Below are positions 31,485 through 43,218 of a DNA stretch of 64,000 nucleotides, piece after piece (position 1 is the first letter of the stretch; the number at the start of each line of letters is the position of its first letter). The notes under the pieces were generated by a model that did not search any database, was not told the origin of the DNA, and saw only the letters and a list, made by a program, of their open reading frames with translations. This DNA comes from Streptococcus suis (GTDB taxonomy: Bacteria; Bacillota; Bacilli; Lactobacillales; Streptococcaceae). The stretch covers positions 1 through 64,000 of the forward strand of contig CP025095.1 in assembly GCA_002831545.1 (NCBI GenBank). Direction: 5' to 3'. Both the position numbers and the translations under genes were made by a program.

Positions 31485-32488
31485 AACGTATTGCAGTAGA
31501 TGCTATGGGTGGGGACCACGCCCCTCAGGCAGTGGTAGAAGGTGTCAATCAAGCCTTGGCTGCCTTTCCAGACATTGACATTCAACTTTATGGTGATGAG
31601 GCTAAAATCAAGCAGTATTTGACAGCGACAGAGCGTGTCAGCATCGTCCATACGACGGAGAAAATCAATTCAGATGATGAGCCTGTCAAGGCGATTCGTC
31701 GGAAAAAAGAGGCTTCGATGGTCCTAGCGACCAAGGCTGTCAAGGATGGTCAGGCAGATGCGGTCTTATCGGCTGGAAATACAGGGGCTCTGTTGGCGGC
31801 AGGCGTCTTTGTCGTCGGTCGCATCAAGAACATCGACCGTCCAGGTCTTATGTCCACTCTTCCTACTATGGACGGTAAGGGATTTGATATGATGGATTTG
31901 GGGGCAAATGCTGAAAATACAGCCCATCACCTCTATCAGTATGGTATTCTTGGCTCATTTTACGCGGAGCACGTGCGTGGTGTCAAACAACCTCGTGTGG
32001 GACTTTTGAACAACGGTACGGAAGATACCAAGGGCACGCCAGTTCACCAAGAAGCCTATAAACTCTTGGCGGAAGACAAGTCAATCAACTTTATCGGCAA
32101 TGTGGAGGCGCGTGAGTTGCTCAACAGCGTGGCGGATGTGGTTGTGACGGATGGTTTCACGGGAAACGCTGTGCTGAAAACCATTGAGGGAACTGCAAAA
32201 TCCATCGTTGCCCAGTTGACAGGCTCTATCAAAAATGGCGGTCTGCGTGCTAAATTGGGTGGTTTGTTAGTCAAGCCGACTCTTAAAAAGGCATTGGGGG
32301 CTATGGATTATAAAACAGCAGGTGGTGCTGTTTTGCTTGGTCTGAAAGCACCTGTCATCAAGGCTCACGGCTCTAGCGATGCCCAGGCGATTTTCTATAC
32401 CATCAAGCAGACGCGTTCTATCTTGGAGGCTGGCATTGTTGAAAAATCGGTGGAGAAATTTTCAGTAGTGGAGGAGAGTCATGACTAG
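31481..32488 (+). CDS. plsX: Phosphate acyltransferase PlsX
   Basis: PlsX converts acyl-ACP to acyl-phosphate, the donor for PlsY in phospholipid synthesis. The 335 residues contain the N-terminal [51 protein letters not shown], and [13 protein letters not shown]. It overlaps recO upstream and acpP downstream by 8 bp. Pairing with an acyl carrier protein gene is functionally logical and common in streptococci. Confidence 0.96.
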   Translation: MKRIAVDAMGGDHAPQAVVEGVNQALAAFPDIDIQLYGDEAKIKQYLTATERVSIVHTTEKINSDDEPVKAIRRKKEASMVLATKAVKDGQADAVLSAGNTGALLAAGVFVVGRIKNIDRPGLMSTLPTMDGKGFDMMDLGANAENTAHHLYQYGILGSFYAEHVRGVKQPRVGLLNNGTEDTKGTPVHQEAYKLLAEDKSINFIGNVEARELLNSVADVVVTDGFTGNAVLKTIEGTAKSIVAQLTGSIKNGGLRAKLGGLLVKPTLKKALGAMDYKTAGGAVLLGLKAPVIKAHGSSDAQAIFYTIKQTRSILEAGIVEKSVEKFSVVEESHD

Positions 32489-32729
32489 AGAGCAGGTCTA
32501 TCAGCGGGTTGTTGAATTGATTCAAGATGAAAAGGGTGAGGATTTTAAAGTTCAACCTGAGTCGACTTTGGCTGATAATATCGCAGCGGATTCGGTGGAA
32601 ATCATGGAATTTGTTTTGACTTTGGAAGACGAGTTTGGTGTCGATATTCCTGATGCGGCCATTGAACGCTTTGAAACCCTATCTGATATTGTGGATTTTA
32701 TTTATGAAGAATTACAGAAACGTTCGTAG
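32481..32729 (+). CDS. acpP: Acyl carrier protein
   Basis: This 82-residue acidic four-helix protein has the phosphopantetheine-attachment serine in [10 protein letters not shown] near residue 38 and the end [11 protein letters not shown]. Such second ACPs next to plsX are usual in streptococci, separate from the ACP of the fab cluster, and may supply PlsX. It overlaps the plsX stop by 8 bp. A terminator overlaps its stop codon. Confidence 0.92.
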   Translation: MTREQVYQRVVELIQDEKGEDFKVQPESTLADNIAADSVEIMEFVLTLEDEFGVDIPDAAIERFETLSDIVDFIYEELQKRS

Positions 32730-32746
32730 TTTACGGGCGTTTTTCT
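32718..32746 (+). terminator. Terminator overlapping the acpP stop codon
   Basis: AAACG..CGTA (32718-32728) pairs with TACG..CGTTT (32732-32742) and runs into T residues. The acpP TAG (32727-32729) lies in the stem-loop. Confidence 0.75.
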
Positions 32747-32782
32747 TTATTTTTTTACAAAATACCGTTAAATACTTTTTTA

Positions 32783-32846
32783 CACGAATGTTATGTGATA
32801 GAATAAACGAAAAGACTAGAATATTTTATGAAAGGCGAACATTTTA
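32783..32846 (+). promoter_or_regulatory. purC promoter region with PurBox-like sites
   Basis: A -10 like TAGAAT lies at 32799-32804 with TTTACA a little upstream at 32779-32784 (short spacing). GGCGAACATTTT around 32834-32845 resembles the PurBox core CGAACWWT bound by PurR-type activators in lactic bacteria. CGAATGTT at 32785-32792 is a weaker candidate. The former is very close to the ATG at 32847. Confidence 0.45.
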
Positions 32847-33554
32847 ATGAAAACAGACCTTCTCTATTTAGGAAAAGCCAAAGACATCTACGCTACGGCT
32901 GACAGCGACCAGATTGTTGCAGTTTACAAGGACCAGGCAACGGCTTTTAATGGTGGCAAGAAAGAACAGATTACTGGCAAGGGGCGACTTAATAATCTGA
33001 TTTCCTCTTTGATTTTTGAAAAGTTGAATGAAGCGGGAGTCAAGACGCATTTTATCAAGCACTTGTCGGATACGGAGCAGTTGAATAAGAAGGTGGAGAT
33101 TATTCCTCTCGAGGTTGTTTTGCGAAATGTGACAGCTGGGTCTTTCTCAAAACGCTTTGGGGTGGAAGAAGGGATTGCCTTATCTACTCCTATCGTGGAA
33201 TTTTACTATAAAAAAGATGAGTTGGACGATCCTTTTATCAACGATGAACACATTGCCTTTCTAGAACTGGCTAGTCAGGACCAAATCGCCTATATCAAGG
33301 AAGAAACAAGACGAATCAATGGGTTCTTGAAGGACTTGTTTGCTCAGATTGGGCTGAATTTGGTGGATTTCAAGCTAGAATTTGGGGTTGATTCGTCTGG
33401 TCAGATTTTATTGGCGGATGAGTTTTCTCCTGATAATTGTCGTTTGTGGGATGCGGATGGCAACCATCTCGACAAGGATGTTTTCCGTCGGGGTCTCGGG
33501 GAGTTGACCGAGGTTTACGAGGTCGTATTGGCAAAGTTACAAGAAGTGAAATAA
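32847..33554 (+). CDS. purC: Phosphoribosylaminoimidazole-succinocarboxamide synthase
   Basis: PurC joins aspartate to CAIR to give SAICAR in de novo purine synthesis. The 235-residue protein has [21 protein letters not shown] at the N-terminus, the family signature [18 protein letters not shown] near 90, and the metal or substrate segment [17 protein letters not shown] near 190. It is the first gene of the pur operon, with PurBox-like sequence upstream, and purL starts 12 bp after its stop. Confidence 0.97.
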   Translation: MKTDLLYLGKAKDIYATADSDQIVAVYKDQATAFNGGKKEQITGKGRLNNLISSLIFEKLNEAGVKTHFIKHLSDTEQLNKKVEIIPLEVVLRNVTAGSFSKRFGVEEGIALSTPIVEFYYKKDELDDPFINDEHIAFLELASQDQIAYIKEETRRINGFLKDLFAQIGLNLVDFKLEFGVDSSGQILLADEFSPDNCRLWDADGNHLDKDVFRRGLGELTEVYEVVLAKLQEVK

Positions 33555-33566
33555 GGATTGGAAGAT

Positions 33567-36500
33567 ATGGCGAAGCGGATTTTTGTTGAGAAGAAGGCGG
33601 ATTTTCAGATTAAGGCGGAGGCTCTTCGTAAGGAGTTGACTCATAATTTACAGTTGACAAGTTTGACGAGTGTACGTCTGGTGCAGGTTTATGATGTCTT
33701 CCATCTGGAGGATGACTTGCTGGAGCAAGCTATTAAGCATATCTTTACCGAGCAGGTGACGGACAAGGTCTTGTCGGAAGCTGAGCTTGATTTGGAGGAG
33801 GTTGCTTATTTTGCGATTGAGGCTCTTCCTGGGCAGTTTGACCAGCGGGCTGCCAGCAGTCAGGAGGCCCTTCTCTTATTGGGCAGTCGTCAGGAGGTGC
33901 GTGTCAATACAGGTCAGCTCTATATCTTGAATGGCGATGTGCAGGAAGAAGAGTTAGCTGCTATCAAGAACTATTTGCTGAATCCTGTGGATTCGCGTTT
34001 CAAGGATTTGGATGCTCCTTTGGTGGCTCAGGAGTTTTCGGTGTCAGATACTGTCATTCCAAGCTTGGACTTGTTTGATAGCTACGGGGCAAAGGAATTT
34101 GCGTCTTACAAGCGTGAGGCTGGTTTGGCCATGGAAGTGGAAGACCTGCTCTTCATTCAGGATTACTTCAAGTCAATTGGTCGAGTGCCAACTGAGACAG
34201 AACTCAAGGTCTTGGATACTTACTGGAGTGACCACTGCCGCCATACGACATTTGAGACAGAACTTAGGTCTATTGATTTTTCAGCTTCAAAATTCCACAA
34301 GCAACTGCAGGCGACTTATGACAAGTATCTGGCAATGCGGACAGAATTAGGTCGAACAGACAAGCCTCAGACTTTGATGGATATGGCGACCATTTTTGGT
34401 CGCTATGAGCGAGCAAATGGTCGTCTGGATGACATGGAAGTGTCAGATGAAATCAATGCCTGCTCGGTAGAAATCGAAGTGGATGTGGATGGCGTGAAAG
34501 AGCCGTGGCTCCTCATGTTCAAGAATGAAACCCATAACCACCCAACAGAAATCGAACCTTTCGGTGGTGCCGCAACCTGTATCGGCGGAGCCATTCGTGA
34601 TCCTTTGTCAGGTCGTTCCTATGTTTATCAGGCCATGCGAATTTCAGGTGCGGGCGATATTACCCAACCTCTGACGGCTACTCGCTCAGGGAAATTGCCA
34701 CAGCAAATCATTTCAAAAACAGCGGCACATGGTTATTCTTCTTATGGAAATCAAATCGGTCTTGCGACCACTTATGTGCGTGAATATTTCCACCCAGGTT
34801 TTGTCGCAAAACGCATGGAACTAGGTGCCGTTGTTGGTGCTGCTCCAAAGGAAAATGTGGTCCGTGAAAAACCAGTCGCAGGCGATGTGGTCATCTTGTT
34901 AGGAGGCAAAACAGGTCGCGACGGTATCGGTGGGGCAACAGGATCGTCCAAGGTACAGACAGTCGAGTCTGTGGAAACGGCTGGTGCGGAAGTCCAAAAA
35001 GGAAATGCTATTGAAGAACGTAAAATTCAGCGTTTGTTCCGCAATGGTACCGTTACTCGCCTCATTAAAAAATCCAATGACTTCGGTGCAGGCGGTGTCT
35101 GCGTAGCCATTGGTGAATTGGCGGACGGCTTGGAAATTGACTTGGACAAGGTTCCACTCAAGTATGCAGGCTTGAACGGAACGGAAATCGCCATTTCTGA
35201 ATCGCAAGAGCGGATGAGTGTCGTTATCCGTCCTCAAGATGTCGATACCTTCATCGCAGCCTGCCGTCAGGAAAATATCCATGCGGTTGTTGTAGCCAAA
35301 GTGACTGAAAAACCAAATCTAGTCATGACTTGGAATGGTCAAACCATTGTTGATTTGGAACGTTCTTTCCTTGATACAAATGGTGTTCGTGTAGTAGTTG
35401 ATGCAAAAGTAGTTGACAATGCTGTCAACTTGCCGGAAACACGTACAACATCTGCTGAAACGCTACAAGAGGACTTGAAAGACCTTCTATCAGACCTCAA
35501 CCATGCTAGTCAAAAAGGTTTGCAGACTATCTTTGACTCATCTGTTGGTCGCTCAACGGTCAACCACCCACTCGGAGGTCGTCACCAATTGACACCGACA
35601 GAAAGTTCGGTGCAGAAACTACCTGTCCAACAGGGTGTGACGACAACGGCATCCGTCATGGCTCAGGGTTACCATCCTTATCTGGCAGACTGGTCCCCTT
35701 ACCACGGGGCTGCCTATGCGGTCATCGAAGCAACGGCTCGCTTGGTGGCAACAGGGGCTAACTGGTCCAAGGCTCGCTTCTCCTATCAGGAGTATTTCCA
35801 GCGGATGGACAAGCAGGCAGAGCGTTTCGGTCAGCCAGTAGCGGCACTTCTGGGCTCTATCGAGGCTCAGATTCAGCTCGGTTTGCCGTCTATCGGTGGT
35901 AAGGACTCTATGTCTGGTACCTTTGAGGACTTGACAGTTCCGCCGACCTTGGTTGCCTTTGGTGTGACAACAGCAGACAGCCGCAAGGTTCTCTCACCTG
36001 AGTTCAAGGCGGCTGGCGAGCACATTTACTACTTACCAGGTCAGATTTTATCAGAAGATATTGATTTTGCCTTGATCAAGTCTAATTTTGAGACTTTTGA
36101 AAAATGGCAAAGCGATTATGTGATTACGGCTGCTAGTGCAGTCAAGTATGGTGGTGTTCTAGAAAGCCTAGCCCTCATGTCCTTTGGTAACCAAATCGGT
36201 GCAGAAATCGAGCTTGCTGACCTTGAAACCAGCTTGACAGGTCAGCTTGGCGGCTTTATCTTCACATCGCAAGAAGACATTCCAGATGCTGTGAAAATCG
36301 GTCAAACTACTACAGACTTTACACTGGTTGTCAATGGTGTCAACTTAGCTGGACAGGAACTACAAGCTGCCTTTGAAGGCAAACTAGAAGAAGTTTACCC
36401 AACAGAATTTGAACAGGCTACAGACTTACAGGATGTTCCTGCAATTACCAGTTCAGCAGTTATACAAGCCAAGGAAAGAGTTGATGTTCCGCTTGTTTAC

Positions 36501-37286
36501 ATCCCAGTCTTTCCAGGAACCAACTCAGAATATGATTCTGCCAAGGCCTTTGAACAGGCTGGTGCAAAAGTCAATCTTGTTCCATTTGTGACTTTAGATG
36601 CAGCAAGCATTGAAAACTCGGTTGACACCATGGTTGACAATATTGACAAGGCTAATATTCTATTCTTTGCAGGTGGATTCTCCGCTGCGGATGAGCCAGA
36701 CGGGTCTGCTAAGTTTATCGTGACCATCTTACGAAATGCTAAGGTCCGCTCTGCTATTGACCAATTTATCGAAAAAGGTGGCCTCATCATCGGTATCTGT
36801 AACGGTTTCCAAGCTCTTGTCAAATCGGGCTTGCTACCTTATGGAAACTTTGAGGAGGCGGGAGAAAGCAGTCCGACTCTCTTTTATAACGATGCTAACC
36901 AACACGTTGCCAAAATGGTGGAAACGCGGATTGCCAATGTCAATTCACCGTGGTTAGCAGGTGTCCAAGTCGGTGATATCCATGCTACTCCAGTTTCTCA
37001 CGGGGAAGGGAAATTCGTGGTGACGGACGAGGAGTTCGCTACCTTGCGTGACAGTGGGCAGATTTTCAGCCAATACGTTGACTTTGCAGGTCAGCCGAGC
37101 ATGGACTCTAAGTACAATCCAAATGGTTCTAGCCATGCCATTGAGGGCATTACCAGTCGCAACGGACAAATCATCGGGAAAATGGGGCATTCGGAGCGTT
37201 ACGAGGACGGTCTTTTCCAAAACATTCCAGGTAAGAAAGACCAAGGGCTCTTTGTCTCAGCAGTTCGCTATTTTACAGGAAAATAA
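33567..37286 (+). CDS. purL: Phosphoribosylformylglycinamidine synthase (single-chain PurL)
   Basis: This enzyme converts FGAR to FGAM with glutamine and ATP. At about 1239 residues from ATG 33567 it is the large fused type, with synthetase and glutaminase in one chain, as in streptococci and proteobacteria. Synthetase motifs include [20 protein letters not shown] and [17 protein letters not shown]. The C-terminal class I amidotransferase has [13 protein letters not shown] with the nucleophile Cys, and SHGEGKF with His. A TTG nine bases upstream (33558) is a less likely start. purF begins three bases after its stop. Confidence 0.97.
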   Translation: MAKRIFVEKKADFQIKAEALRKELTHNLQLTSLTSVRLVQVYDVFHLEDDLLEQAIKHIFTEQVTDKVLSEAELDLEEVAYFAIEALPGQFDQRAASSQEALLLLGSRQEVRVNTGQLYILNGDVQEEELAAIKNYLLNPVDSRFKDLDAPLVAQEFSVSDTVIPSLDLFDSYGAKEFASYKREAGLAMEVEDLLFIQDYFKSIGRVPTETELKVLDTYWSDHCRHTTFETELRSIDFSASKFHKQLQATYDKYLAMRTELGRTDKPQTLMDMATIFGRYERANGRLDDMEVSDEINACSVEIEVDVDGVKEPWLLMFKNETHNHPTEIEPFGGAATCIGGAIRDPLSGRSYVYQAMRISGAGDITQPLTATRSGKLPQQIISKTAAHGYSSYGNQIGLATTYVREYFHPGFVAKRMELGAVVGAAPKENVVREKPVAGDVVILLGGKTGRDGIGGATGSSKVQTVESVETAGAEVQKGNAIEERKIQRLFRNGTVTRLIKKSNDFGAGGVCVAIGELADGLEIDLDKVPLKYAGLNGTEIAISESQERMSVVIRPQDVDTFIAACRQENIHAVVVAKVTEKPNLVMTWNGQTIVDLERSFLDTNGVRVVVDAKVVDNAVNLPETRTTSAETLQEDLKDLLSDLNHASQKGLQTIFDSSVGRSTVNHPLGGRHQLTPTESSVQKLPVQQGVTTTASVMAQGYHPYLADWSPYHGAAYAVIEATARLVATGANWSKARFSYQEYFQRMDKQAERFGQPVAALLGSIEAQIQLGLPSIGGKDSMSGTFEDLTVPPTLVAFGVTTADSRKVLSPEFKAAGEHIYYLPGQILSEDIDFALIKSNFETFEKWQSDYVITAASAVKYGGVLESLALMSFGNQIGAEIELADLETSLTGQLGGFIFTSQEDIPDAVKIGQTTTDFTLVVNGVNLAGQELQAAFEGKLEEVYPTEFEQATDLQDVPAITSSAVIQAKERVDVPLVYIPVFPGTNSEYDSAKAFEQAGAKVNLVPFVTLDAASIENSVDTMVDNIDKANILFFAGGFSAADEPDGSAKFIVTILRNAKVRSAIDQFIEKGGLIIGICNGFQALVKSGLLPYGNFEEAGESSPTLFYNDANQHVAKMVETRIANVNSPWLAGVQVGDIHATPVSHGEGKFVVTDEEFATLRDSGQIFSQYVDFAGQPSMDSKYNPNGSSHAIEGITSRNGQIIGKMGHSERYEDGLFQNIPGKKDQGLFVSAVRYFTGK

Positions 37287-37288
37287 CT

Positions 37289-38743
37289 ATGACATACGAA
37301 GTTAAATCACTCAACGAAGAATGCGGTGTTTTCGGCATTTGGGGACATCCGCAGGCTGCTCAGGTGACCTATTTTGGCCTCCACAGTTTGCAGCACCGTG
37401 GGCAAGAAGGAGCAGGGATTTTAGCCAATGATGGCGGACAGTTGCGTCGCCATCGCGGAACAGGCCTGATTGCAGAAGTCTTCAAAAATCCAGCAGATTT
37501 AGAAGCCTTGACAGGAACGGCTGCTATTGGTCATGTTCGTTATGCAACCTCAGGTTCAGCATCTATCCATAATATCCAGCCCTTTCTCTTTGATTTTTCA
37601 GATATGCAGGTGGGTTTGGCACATAATGGAAATTTGACCAATGCAGTCAGTTTGAAGGCTGAACTTGAAAAAAATGGTTCCATTTTCTCTTCTTCTTCTG
37701 ATACAGAAATCCTCATGCATTTGATTCGCCGTAGTCACAATCCGGATTTCATAGGAAAAATTAAGGAAGCTCTTAACACTGTCAAGGGTGGCTTTGCATA
37801 CTTGATTATGTTGGAAGACAAATTGGTTGCAGCTCTAGACCCTAATGGTTTCCGTCCACTTTCAATAGGCAAAATGAAAAATGGTGCCTGGGTAGTTGCC
37901 AGCGAAACTTGTGCTTTTGAAGTAGTGGGGGCTGACTGGGTGCGAGATGTGGAGCCTGGTGAAATTGTCGTCATTGATGATTCAGGAATTCAATATGATA
38001 GCTATACAAGAGATACGCAACTGGCTGTTTGCTCTATGGAGTATGTCTATTTTGCCCGACCGGACTCGGTTATTCATGGTGTCAATGTCCACACGGCTCG
38101 TAAAAATATGGGTCGTCGTTTGGCCCAGGAATTTCAACATGAAGCGGATATCGTGGTTGGTGTGCCAAACTCCTCCCTATCTGCGGCTATGGGATTTGCA
38201 GAGGAATCTGGTTTGCCAAATGAAATGGGGCTAATTAAAAACCAATATACCCAGCGGACCTTTATTCAACCAACCCAGGAATTGCGGGAGCAGGGTGTGC
38301 GCATGAAGTTGTCAGCTGTTTCAAGTGTTGTCAAAGGCAAGCGCGTGGTCATGATTGACGACTCTATTGTTCGCGGTACAACTAGCCGCCGCATTGTCCA
38401 GCTTCTTCGTGATGCAGGGGCAAAAGAAGTCCATGTGGCTATCGGCAGCCCAGAACTCAAGTACCCGTGTTTCTATGGAATTGATATTCAGACCCGTCGG
38501 GAGCTGATTTCAGCCAATCATACGGTTGAAGAAGTCTGTGAGATCATCGGGGCAGACAGTCTGACCTACCTTTCTCTTGAGGGGATGATTGAAGCCATCG
38601 GCATCGAAACCGATGCGCCAAAAGGCGGGCTCTGTGTAGCCTACTTTGACGGCGAATTTCCAACCCCTCTTTATGACTATGAGGAAGAATATCTCCGTAG
38701 CCTAGAAGAGAAAACGAGTTTCTACATTGAAAATGTCAAGTAA
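37289..38743 (+). CDS. purF: Amidophosphoribosyltransferase PurF
   Basis: PurF commits PRPP to purine synthesis by forming 5-phosphoribosylamine from PRPP and glutamine. The 484 residues start with a short propeptide before the Ntn-type nucleophile in [27 protein letters not shown] and the PRTase loop [16 protein letters not shown] near 350 follow. The propeptide [11 protein letters not shown] would be removed to expose the Cys. Its product is the substrate of PurD, which is interrupted in this window. Confidence 0.97.
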   Translation: MTYEVKSLNEECGVFGIWGHPQAAQVTYFGLHSLQHRGQEGAGILANDGGQLRRHRGTGLIAEVFKNPADLEALTGTAAIGHVRYATSGSASIHNIQPFLFDFSDMQVGLAHNGNLTNAVSLKAELEKNGSIFSSSSDTEILMHLIRRSHNPDFIGKIKEALNTVKGGFAYLIMLEDKLVAALDPNGFRPLSIGKMKNGAWVVASETCAFEVVGADWVRDVEPGEIVVIDDSGIQYDSYTRDTQLAVCSMEYVYFARPDSVIHGVNVHTARKNMGRRLAQEFQHEADIVVGVPNSSLSAAMGFAEESGLPNEMGLIKNQYTQRTFIQPTQELREQGVRMKLSAVSSVVKGKRVVMIDDSIVRGTTSRRIVQLLRDAGAKEVHVAIGSPELKYPCFYGIDIQTRRELISANHTVEEVCEIIGADSLTYLSLEGMIEAIGIETDAPKGGLCVAYFDGEFPTPLYDYEEEYLRSLEEKTSFYIENVK

Positions 38744-38798
38744 AGACAGAGGTGTCAACGTTACTTGACAGACCTGTAAACTGTTGAAAGGAATCAAA

Positions 38799-39821
38799 AT
38801 GACAAATAAAAATGCCTACGCCCAATCGGGCGTTGACGTCGAAGCGGGATATGAAGTTGTCGAACGCATCAAGAAGCATGTGGCTCGGACAGAACGCTTG
38901 GGTGTTATGGGAGCCCTCGGTGGTTTTGGCGGGATGTTTGATCTAACCAAACTGGATGTCAAAGAGCCAGTCTTGGTATCAGGAACAGACGGCGTGGGAA
39001 CCAAGCTCATGCTAGCGATCCAGTACGACAAGCACGACACCATTGGTCAGGACTGCGTGGCCATGTGTGTCAACGACATCATTGCAGCGGGTGCGGAGCC
39101 ACTTTACTTCCTTGACTACATTGCGACTGGAAAAAATGAGCCAGCCAAGCTGGAGCAGGTGGTTGCAGGTGTTGCGGAAGGCTGTGTCCAGGCTGGTTGC
39201 GGCTTGATTGGCGGTGAAACGGCTGAAATGCCTGGTATGTACGGCAAGGATGACTATGACCTGGCTGGTTTTGCTGTCGGTATTGCGGAGAAGTCCCAGA
39301 TCATCGACGGTAGCACGGTCCAGGAGGGCGACATTCTTCTTGGTTTGGCCTCAAGCGGTATCCACTCCAACGGCTATTCCCTTGTCCGTCGCGTGTTTGC
39401 GGATGTTTCTGGGGACGCTCTGTTGCCAGAGCTCAATGGCAGAGCTCTGAAGGATGTTCTCTTAGAGCCGACCCGTATCTATGTCCAGCAGGTATTGCCT
39501 CTGGTAAAAGCAGGCCTAGTCAACGGCATTGCCCACATCACAGGCGGCGGCTTCATCGAAAATATTCCCCGTATGTTTGCGGACAACCTAGCCGCTGAGA
39601 TTGAAGAAGACAAGATTCCAGTCCTTCCAATCTTTACAGCCCTTGAAAAATACGGAAAGATCAAACATGAAGAAATGTTTGAAATCTTCAATATGGGAAT
39701 CGGATTGGTCCTGGCAGTCAGTCCAGACAAGGTTGACAGTGTCTGTCAACTAGTTGACGAGGAAGTTTACACTATCGGCCGCGTTATCACTAAGGAAGAT
39801 AAGAGTGTAGTCATCAAATGA
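38799..39821 (+). CDS. purM: Phosphoribosylformylglycinamidine cyclo-ligase
   Basis: PurM closes the imidazole ring, converting FGAM to AIR. From ATG 38799, which has GAAAGGAATC upstream, the protein is 340 residues. It contains [52 protein letters not shown], and [11 protein letters not shown]. An in-frame TTG at 38784 lacks a proper ribosome binding site. It overlaps purN by 4 bp (ATGA), so both are coupled. Confidence 0.97.
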   Translation: MTNKNAYAQSGVDVEAGYEVVERIKKHVARTERLGVMGALGGFGGMFDLTKLDVKEPVLVSGTDGVGTKLMLAIQYDKHDTIGQDCVAMCVNDIIAAGAEPLYFLDYIATGKNEPAKLEQVVAGVAEGCVQAGCGLIGGETAEMPGMYGKDDYDLAGFAVGIAEKSQIIDGSTVQEGDILLGLASSGIHSNGYSLVRRVFADVSGDALLPELNGRALKDVLLEPTRIYVQQVLPLVKAGLVNGIAHITGGGFIENIPRMFADNLAAEIEEDKIPVLPIFTALEKYGKIKHEEMFEIFNMGIGLVLAVSPDKVDSVCQLVDEEVYTIGRVITKEDKSVVIK

Positions 39822-40375
39822 AACGAATAGCAGTGTTTGCATCAGGCAACGGCTCCAATTTCCAAGTCATCGCAAAACAGTTTGAAGTGGTTTTTGTCTT
39901 TTCAGACTGCAGAAACGCCTATGTCTTGGAACGAGCTGAAAAACTAGGTGTACCAACCTTTACTTTTGAACTCAAAGAGTTTTCAGATAAGCAGGCCTAC
40001 GAAGAAGCACTCATCCAACTCTTAGACCAGCATCAGATTGACTTGGTGATCTTGGCAGGCTATATGAAGATTGTGGGACCAACCCTGCTGGCTCAGTACG
40101 AAGGTCGTATCATTAATATCCACCCAGCCTACTTGCCGGAATTTCCAGGTGCTCATGGGATTGAAGATGCCTGGCAGGCTGGTGTATCTGAAAGTGGCGT
40201 AACAGTCCACTGGGTGGATAGTGGTATTGACACAGGACAAATTATTCAGCAAGTTCGAGTGCCTAGACTAGCCGATGATACCTTGGAAACCTTTGAAGCA
40301 AGAATACATGAAGCGGAGTACCAACTCTATCCAGCGGTTTTGGAGGAGTTTGGGGCGAAAAGAAGAGTGTTATGA
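39818..40375 (+). CDS. purN: Phosphoribosylglycinamide formyltransferase PurN
   Basis: PurN transfers the formyl group of 10-formyl-THF to GAR. The 185 residues show the N-terminal phosphate loop [13 protein letters not shown], then [20 protein letters not shown] with catalytic Asn and His near 107, and [15 protein letters not shown] with the Asp. It overlaps purM at the 5' end and a small membrane-protein gene at the 3' end (ATGA). Its substrate GAR is made by PurD. Confidence 0.97.
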   Translation: MKRIAVFASGNGSNFQVIAKQFEVVFVFSDCRNAYVLERAEKLGVPTFTFELKEFSDKQAYEEALIQLLDQHQIDLVILAGYMKIVGPTLLAQYEGRIINIHPAYLPEFPGAHGIEDAWQAGVSESGVTVHWVDSGIDTGQIIQQVRVPRLADDTLETFEARIHEAEYQLYPAVLEEFGAKRRVL

Positions 40376-40530
40376 TAAAGAAAGTCATTTCATTTATTTT
40401 GGTATTTGTTTTGGCAGCTCTGCTGTTTAATAGCCTTATTTTTGTAAACTTAGAAAATCCAGCCCGTTTGATTCTGGCTTATGGTCTATCCTTGATTTTA
40501 TCAGGATTCCTCATGACCCAAATCAAGTAG
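40372..40530 (+). CDS. Small two-helix membrane protein inside the pur operon (52 aa)
   Basis: The ATG at 40372 overlaps the purN stop (TATGA), and the frame ends at TAG 40528-40530. The product has two hydrophobic helices, ISFILVFVLAALLFNSLIFV and LILAYGLSLILSGFLM, joined by NLENPARL. The start overlap and the 24-bp gap to purH imply co-expression with purine genes. I do not recognise it. It could be a membrane-anchored accessory protein, or unrelated cargo. Confidence 0.65.
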   Translation: MIKKVISFILVFVLAALLFNSLIFVNLENPARLILAYGLSLILSGFLMTQIK

Positions 40531-40554
40531 TTCTGGTAAGGAAAAGGAGAAAAT

Positions 40555-42102
40555 ATGACAAAACGCGCACTGATTAGCGTATCAGATAAGAATGGCATCG
40601 TAGAACTTGCCCAAGAATTGACGAAACTTGGTTGGGAGATTATCTCAACTGGCGGTACCAAGGCAGCCTTGGATCAGGCTGGAGTGACTACTATTGCCAT
40701 AGACGATGTGACCGGTTTTCCTGAGATGATGGACGGCCGTGTCAAGACCCTGCACCCCAAAATCCACGGGGGTTTGCTGGCTCGTCGGGATTTGGACAGC
40801 CACTTGCAAGCAGCCAACGACCATGAAATTGGCCTGATTGACTTGGTGGTGGTAAATCTTTATCCCTTCAAAGAGACTATTTTGCGTTCAGATGTGACCT
40901 ACGACTTGGCGGTGGAGAACATCGACATCGGCGGACCGTCTATGCTTCGTTCAGCAGCCAAAAACCACGCTAGCGTAACCGTTGTGGTGGATCCAGCAGA
41001 TTATCCGACGGTTTTAGGGGAAATAGCAGAGCAGGGTCAGACGACCTACCCAACGCGTCAGCGGTTGGCAGCTAAGGTTTTCCGTCATACCGCAGCTTAT
41101 GATGCCCTAATAGCAGATTATTTTACCAAGCAGGTAGGCGAAGATAAGCCTGAAAAATTAACGATTACTTATGATCTTAATCAGCCCATGCGTTACGGAG
41201 AAAATCCTCAGCAACATGCGGATTTCTACCAAAATGCCCTTCCGACAGCTTACTCGATTGCAGCTGCTAAACAGCTAAACGGTAAGGAGCTGTCTTTCAA
41301 TAACATTCGTGATGCGGATGCGGCTATCCGTATTATCCGTGATTTCAAGGACCGTCCAACTGTTGTGGCTCTCAAACACATGAACCCTTGCGGTATCGGA
41401 CAGGCAGAGACTATTGAGCAGGCTTGGGATTATGCCCATGAGGCTGACCCAGTATCCATTTTCGGAGGCATCGTCGTGCTGAACAGAGAAGTGGATGCTG
41501 CGACGGCTGAAAAGATGCACCCGATTTTCTTAGAAATCATCATCGCACCGAGTTACTCGGCAGAAGCGCTAGCTATTTTGACCAATAAAAAGAAAAATCT
41601 TCGGATTTTGGAGTTGGTCTTTGACGCACAGGATGCAAGCGAAGTGGAAAAAGAGTTCACAGGCGTTGTCGGCGGGCTTTTGGTGCAGGATCAGGACGTG
41701 GTGGTGGAAAGCCCAGAGGACTGGCAGGTGGTGACCGAGCGTCAACCGTCCGAGCAAGAGTGGACAGCTATGGAGTTCGCTTGGAAGTCCTCCAAGTATG
41801 TCAAGTCCAACGGCATCATTATCACCAATGACAAGATGACCTTGGGCGTGGGACCGGGGCAAACCAACCGCGTGGCGTCCGTCCGTATCGCTATCGAGCA
41901 AGCCAAGGAGCGTTTGGATGGAGCCGTATTGGCGTCGGATGCCTTCTTCCCATTTGCAGATAACGTGGAAGAAATTGCAGCCGCAGGTATCAAGGCTATT
42001 ATCCAGCCGGGTGGCTCTGTCCGTGACCAAGACTCCATTGACATGGCCAACAAGTACGGCTTGACCATGGTCTTTACGGGTGTAAGACATTTTAGACATT
42101 GA
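40555..42102 (+). CDS. purH: Bifunctional AICAR formyltransferase / IMP cyclohydrolase
   Basis: PurH performs the last two steps to IMP. The 515-residue protein has the IMP cyclohydrolase domain first ([19 protein letters not shown], then [19 protein letters not shown]). The AICAR transformylase follows, with [28 protein letters not shown] and [18 protein letters not shown] near the end. Length is normal. It ends this part of the pur operon, with a terminator-like hairpin about 110 bp downstream. Confidence 0.97.
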   Translation: MTKRALISVSDKNGIVELAQELTKLGWEIISTGGTKAALDQAGVTTIAIDDVTGFPEMMDGRVKTLHPKIHGGLLARRDLDSHLQAANDHEIGLIDLVVVNLYPFKETILRSDVTYDLAVENIDIGGPSMLRSAAKNHASVTVVVDPADYPTVLGEIAEQGQTTYPTRQRLAAKVFRHTAAYDALIADYFTKQVGEDKPEKLTITYDLNQPMRYGENPQQHADFYQNALPTAYSIAAAKQLNGKELSFNNIRDADAAIRIIRDFKDRPTVVALKHMNPCGIGQAETIEQAWDYAHEADPVSIFGGIVVLNREVDAATAEKMHPIFLEIIIAPSYSAEALAILTNKKKNLRILELVFDAQDASEVEKEFTGVVGGLLVQDQDVVVESPEDWQVVTERQPSEQEWTAMEFAWKSSKYVKSNGIIITNDKMTLGVGPGQTNRVASVRIAIEQAKERLDGAVLASDAFFPFADNVEEIAAAGIKAIIQPGGSVRDQDSIDMANKYGLTMVFTGVRHFRH

Positions 42103-42117
42103 GAGACTATATCTAGA

Positions 42118-42298
42118 GACTGGGAAAAACTGAGATAGGCTTCCTTCTAATGAGCATGAATCTTACGAAATTGGCTAAGAAATTAGTCCAAGAGAGTATA
42201 AACAGAAAGAAAAACACAGACAGTTTGGCTGAATTTCATCTGAAGCAGCTCAATTTGTCTGTGTATTTTTTAGTTATTGGCTAGTTTTTACCCAGCCT
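42118..42298. repeat. Inverted-repeat element with internal terminator after purH
   Basis: GACTGGGAAAAAC at the left is mirrored by GTTTTTACCCAGCC at the right (about 42281-42297), giving imperfect terminal inverted repeats about 180 bp apart. Inside, ACACAGACA (42214-42222) pairs with TGTCTGTGT (42256-42264), followed by T residues, which would terminate purH transcription. The right edge GCCTCGCTTC recalls the element after dnaN. The truncated ATPase stub begins just past the right edge. Confidence 0.6.
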
Positions 42299-42305
42299 CG
42301 CTTCA

Positions 42306-42443
42306 ATGACTGAAATGTTTATTGAAGAAGAGAAATTAGATTTACTTCAAGAGTTTGTCAAAGACCAAAAAATCAGAGATTATCATATTACAGATGCCAG
42401 TTTAGCGGATATATTATTATTGGATAAGGAGACATCAAGGTGA
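42306..42443 (+). pseudogene. C-terminal stub of an ABC transporter ATPase (45 codons)
   Basis: An open frame from ATG 42306 to TGA 42441-42443 encodes 45 residues, with LDLLQEFVKDQKIRDYHITD followed by ASLADILLLDKE. This resembles the tail of NatA-type ABC ATPases, where a DxSLxDIxL-like stretch ends the protein. It overlaps the start of the ABC-2 permease gene at 42440, exactly where a partner ATPase would end. The first ~85% of the gene, including Walker motifs, is missing. I infer a deletion bounded by the repeat to its left. Confidence 0.6.
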
Positions 42444-43216
42444 ATGTATTAGCTTATACAATAGCAGAATTTAGGAGACGAAAATCATATAGGGTGAGTA
42501 CTATTTTGACAATTCTTGGTGCCTTTTTGGTTGTAGCCATTCAGATTTCGGTTTGGACCAGTGTAGTCACTGAAAACACATCATCTCAACTCGTTCTATA
42601 TGCAGTAATTTCTAGGATGATGTTCATTCTTTTTCCAGATCATCGTACCGCCTCCATTATTTCAGAGATGATTCAAAAAGGTGATACGGCAGTCTATTTT
42701 TTAAGACCCCATAGTTTTATGGGGATGCATTTTTTTAGACAAGTAGGTTCATTTGTTTATGATTTGATTTTTGTAGTCACTCCCTTGACGTTTGCTCTTG
42801 TCTTTTATTCATTCGTTACAGGAATATCTCTTGTTCCTGAAATGGTGCTATCATTTATCATGTCGGCTCTATTAGGTCTATTGATTTCGTTTTTATTTGG
42901 CTATCTCTTGGGGCTTTTATCTATCCGTTTTAATCAGATTTTAGGTGTTTTAGAATTTTACGATGCCTTGTTGATGCTTTTTGGTGGATCAGTATTACCT
43001 ATTAGCTTTTTTCCAGAAATGTTGCAAAAACTTATTGTTTTAACTCCTTTCTATGCTATGTTATCAGTTCCTTCATCTATTTTATCGGCTTTATTACCAG
43101 CTCAATATGTTTTAAACCAATTGTGCTTACAGATGTTTTGGGTTCTCCTTCTGGCTTTATTTATTTCTATGTATCAGAAGAAGCTATTTAAAGTGATGAA
43201 CTATTATGGAGGTTAG
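42440..43216 (+). CDS. ABC-2 family transporter permease, subunit 1
   Basis: The 258-residue integral membrane protein has about six helices (for example VSTILTILGAFLVVAIQISV, VLSFIMSALLGLLISFLFGY and QMFWVLLLALFISMY). It fits the ABC-2 membrane family that comes as two unequal permeases plus one ATPase. The GTG start at 42440 overlaps the end of the ATPase stub. It is followed directly by a second permease of similar size. Without the ATPase it is probably not functional unless another ATPase substitutes. Substrate unknown. Confidence 0.8.
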   Translation: MNVLAYTIAEFRRRKSYRVSTILTILGAFLVVAIQISVWTSVVTENTSSQLVLYAVISRMMFILFPDHRTASIISEMIQKGDTAVYFLRPHSFMGMHFFRQVGSFVYDLIFVVTPLTFALVFYSFVTGISLVPEMVLSFIMSALLGLLISFLFGYLLGLLSIRFNQILGVLEFYDALLMLFGGSVLPISFFPEMLQKLIVLTPFYAMLSVPSSILSALLPAQYVLNQLCLQMFWVLLLALFISMYQKKLFKVMNYYGG

Positions 43217-43218
43217 TG

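Noticed and set aside
41569..42099. Antisense frame of 176 codons opposite purH
   Set aside because: PurH on the other strand is complete and conserved, and no regulatory signals are present for the antisense frame.
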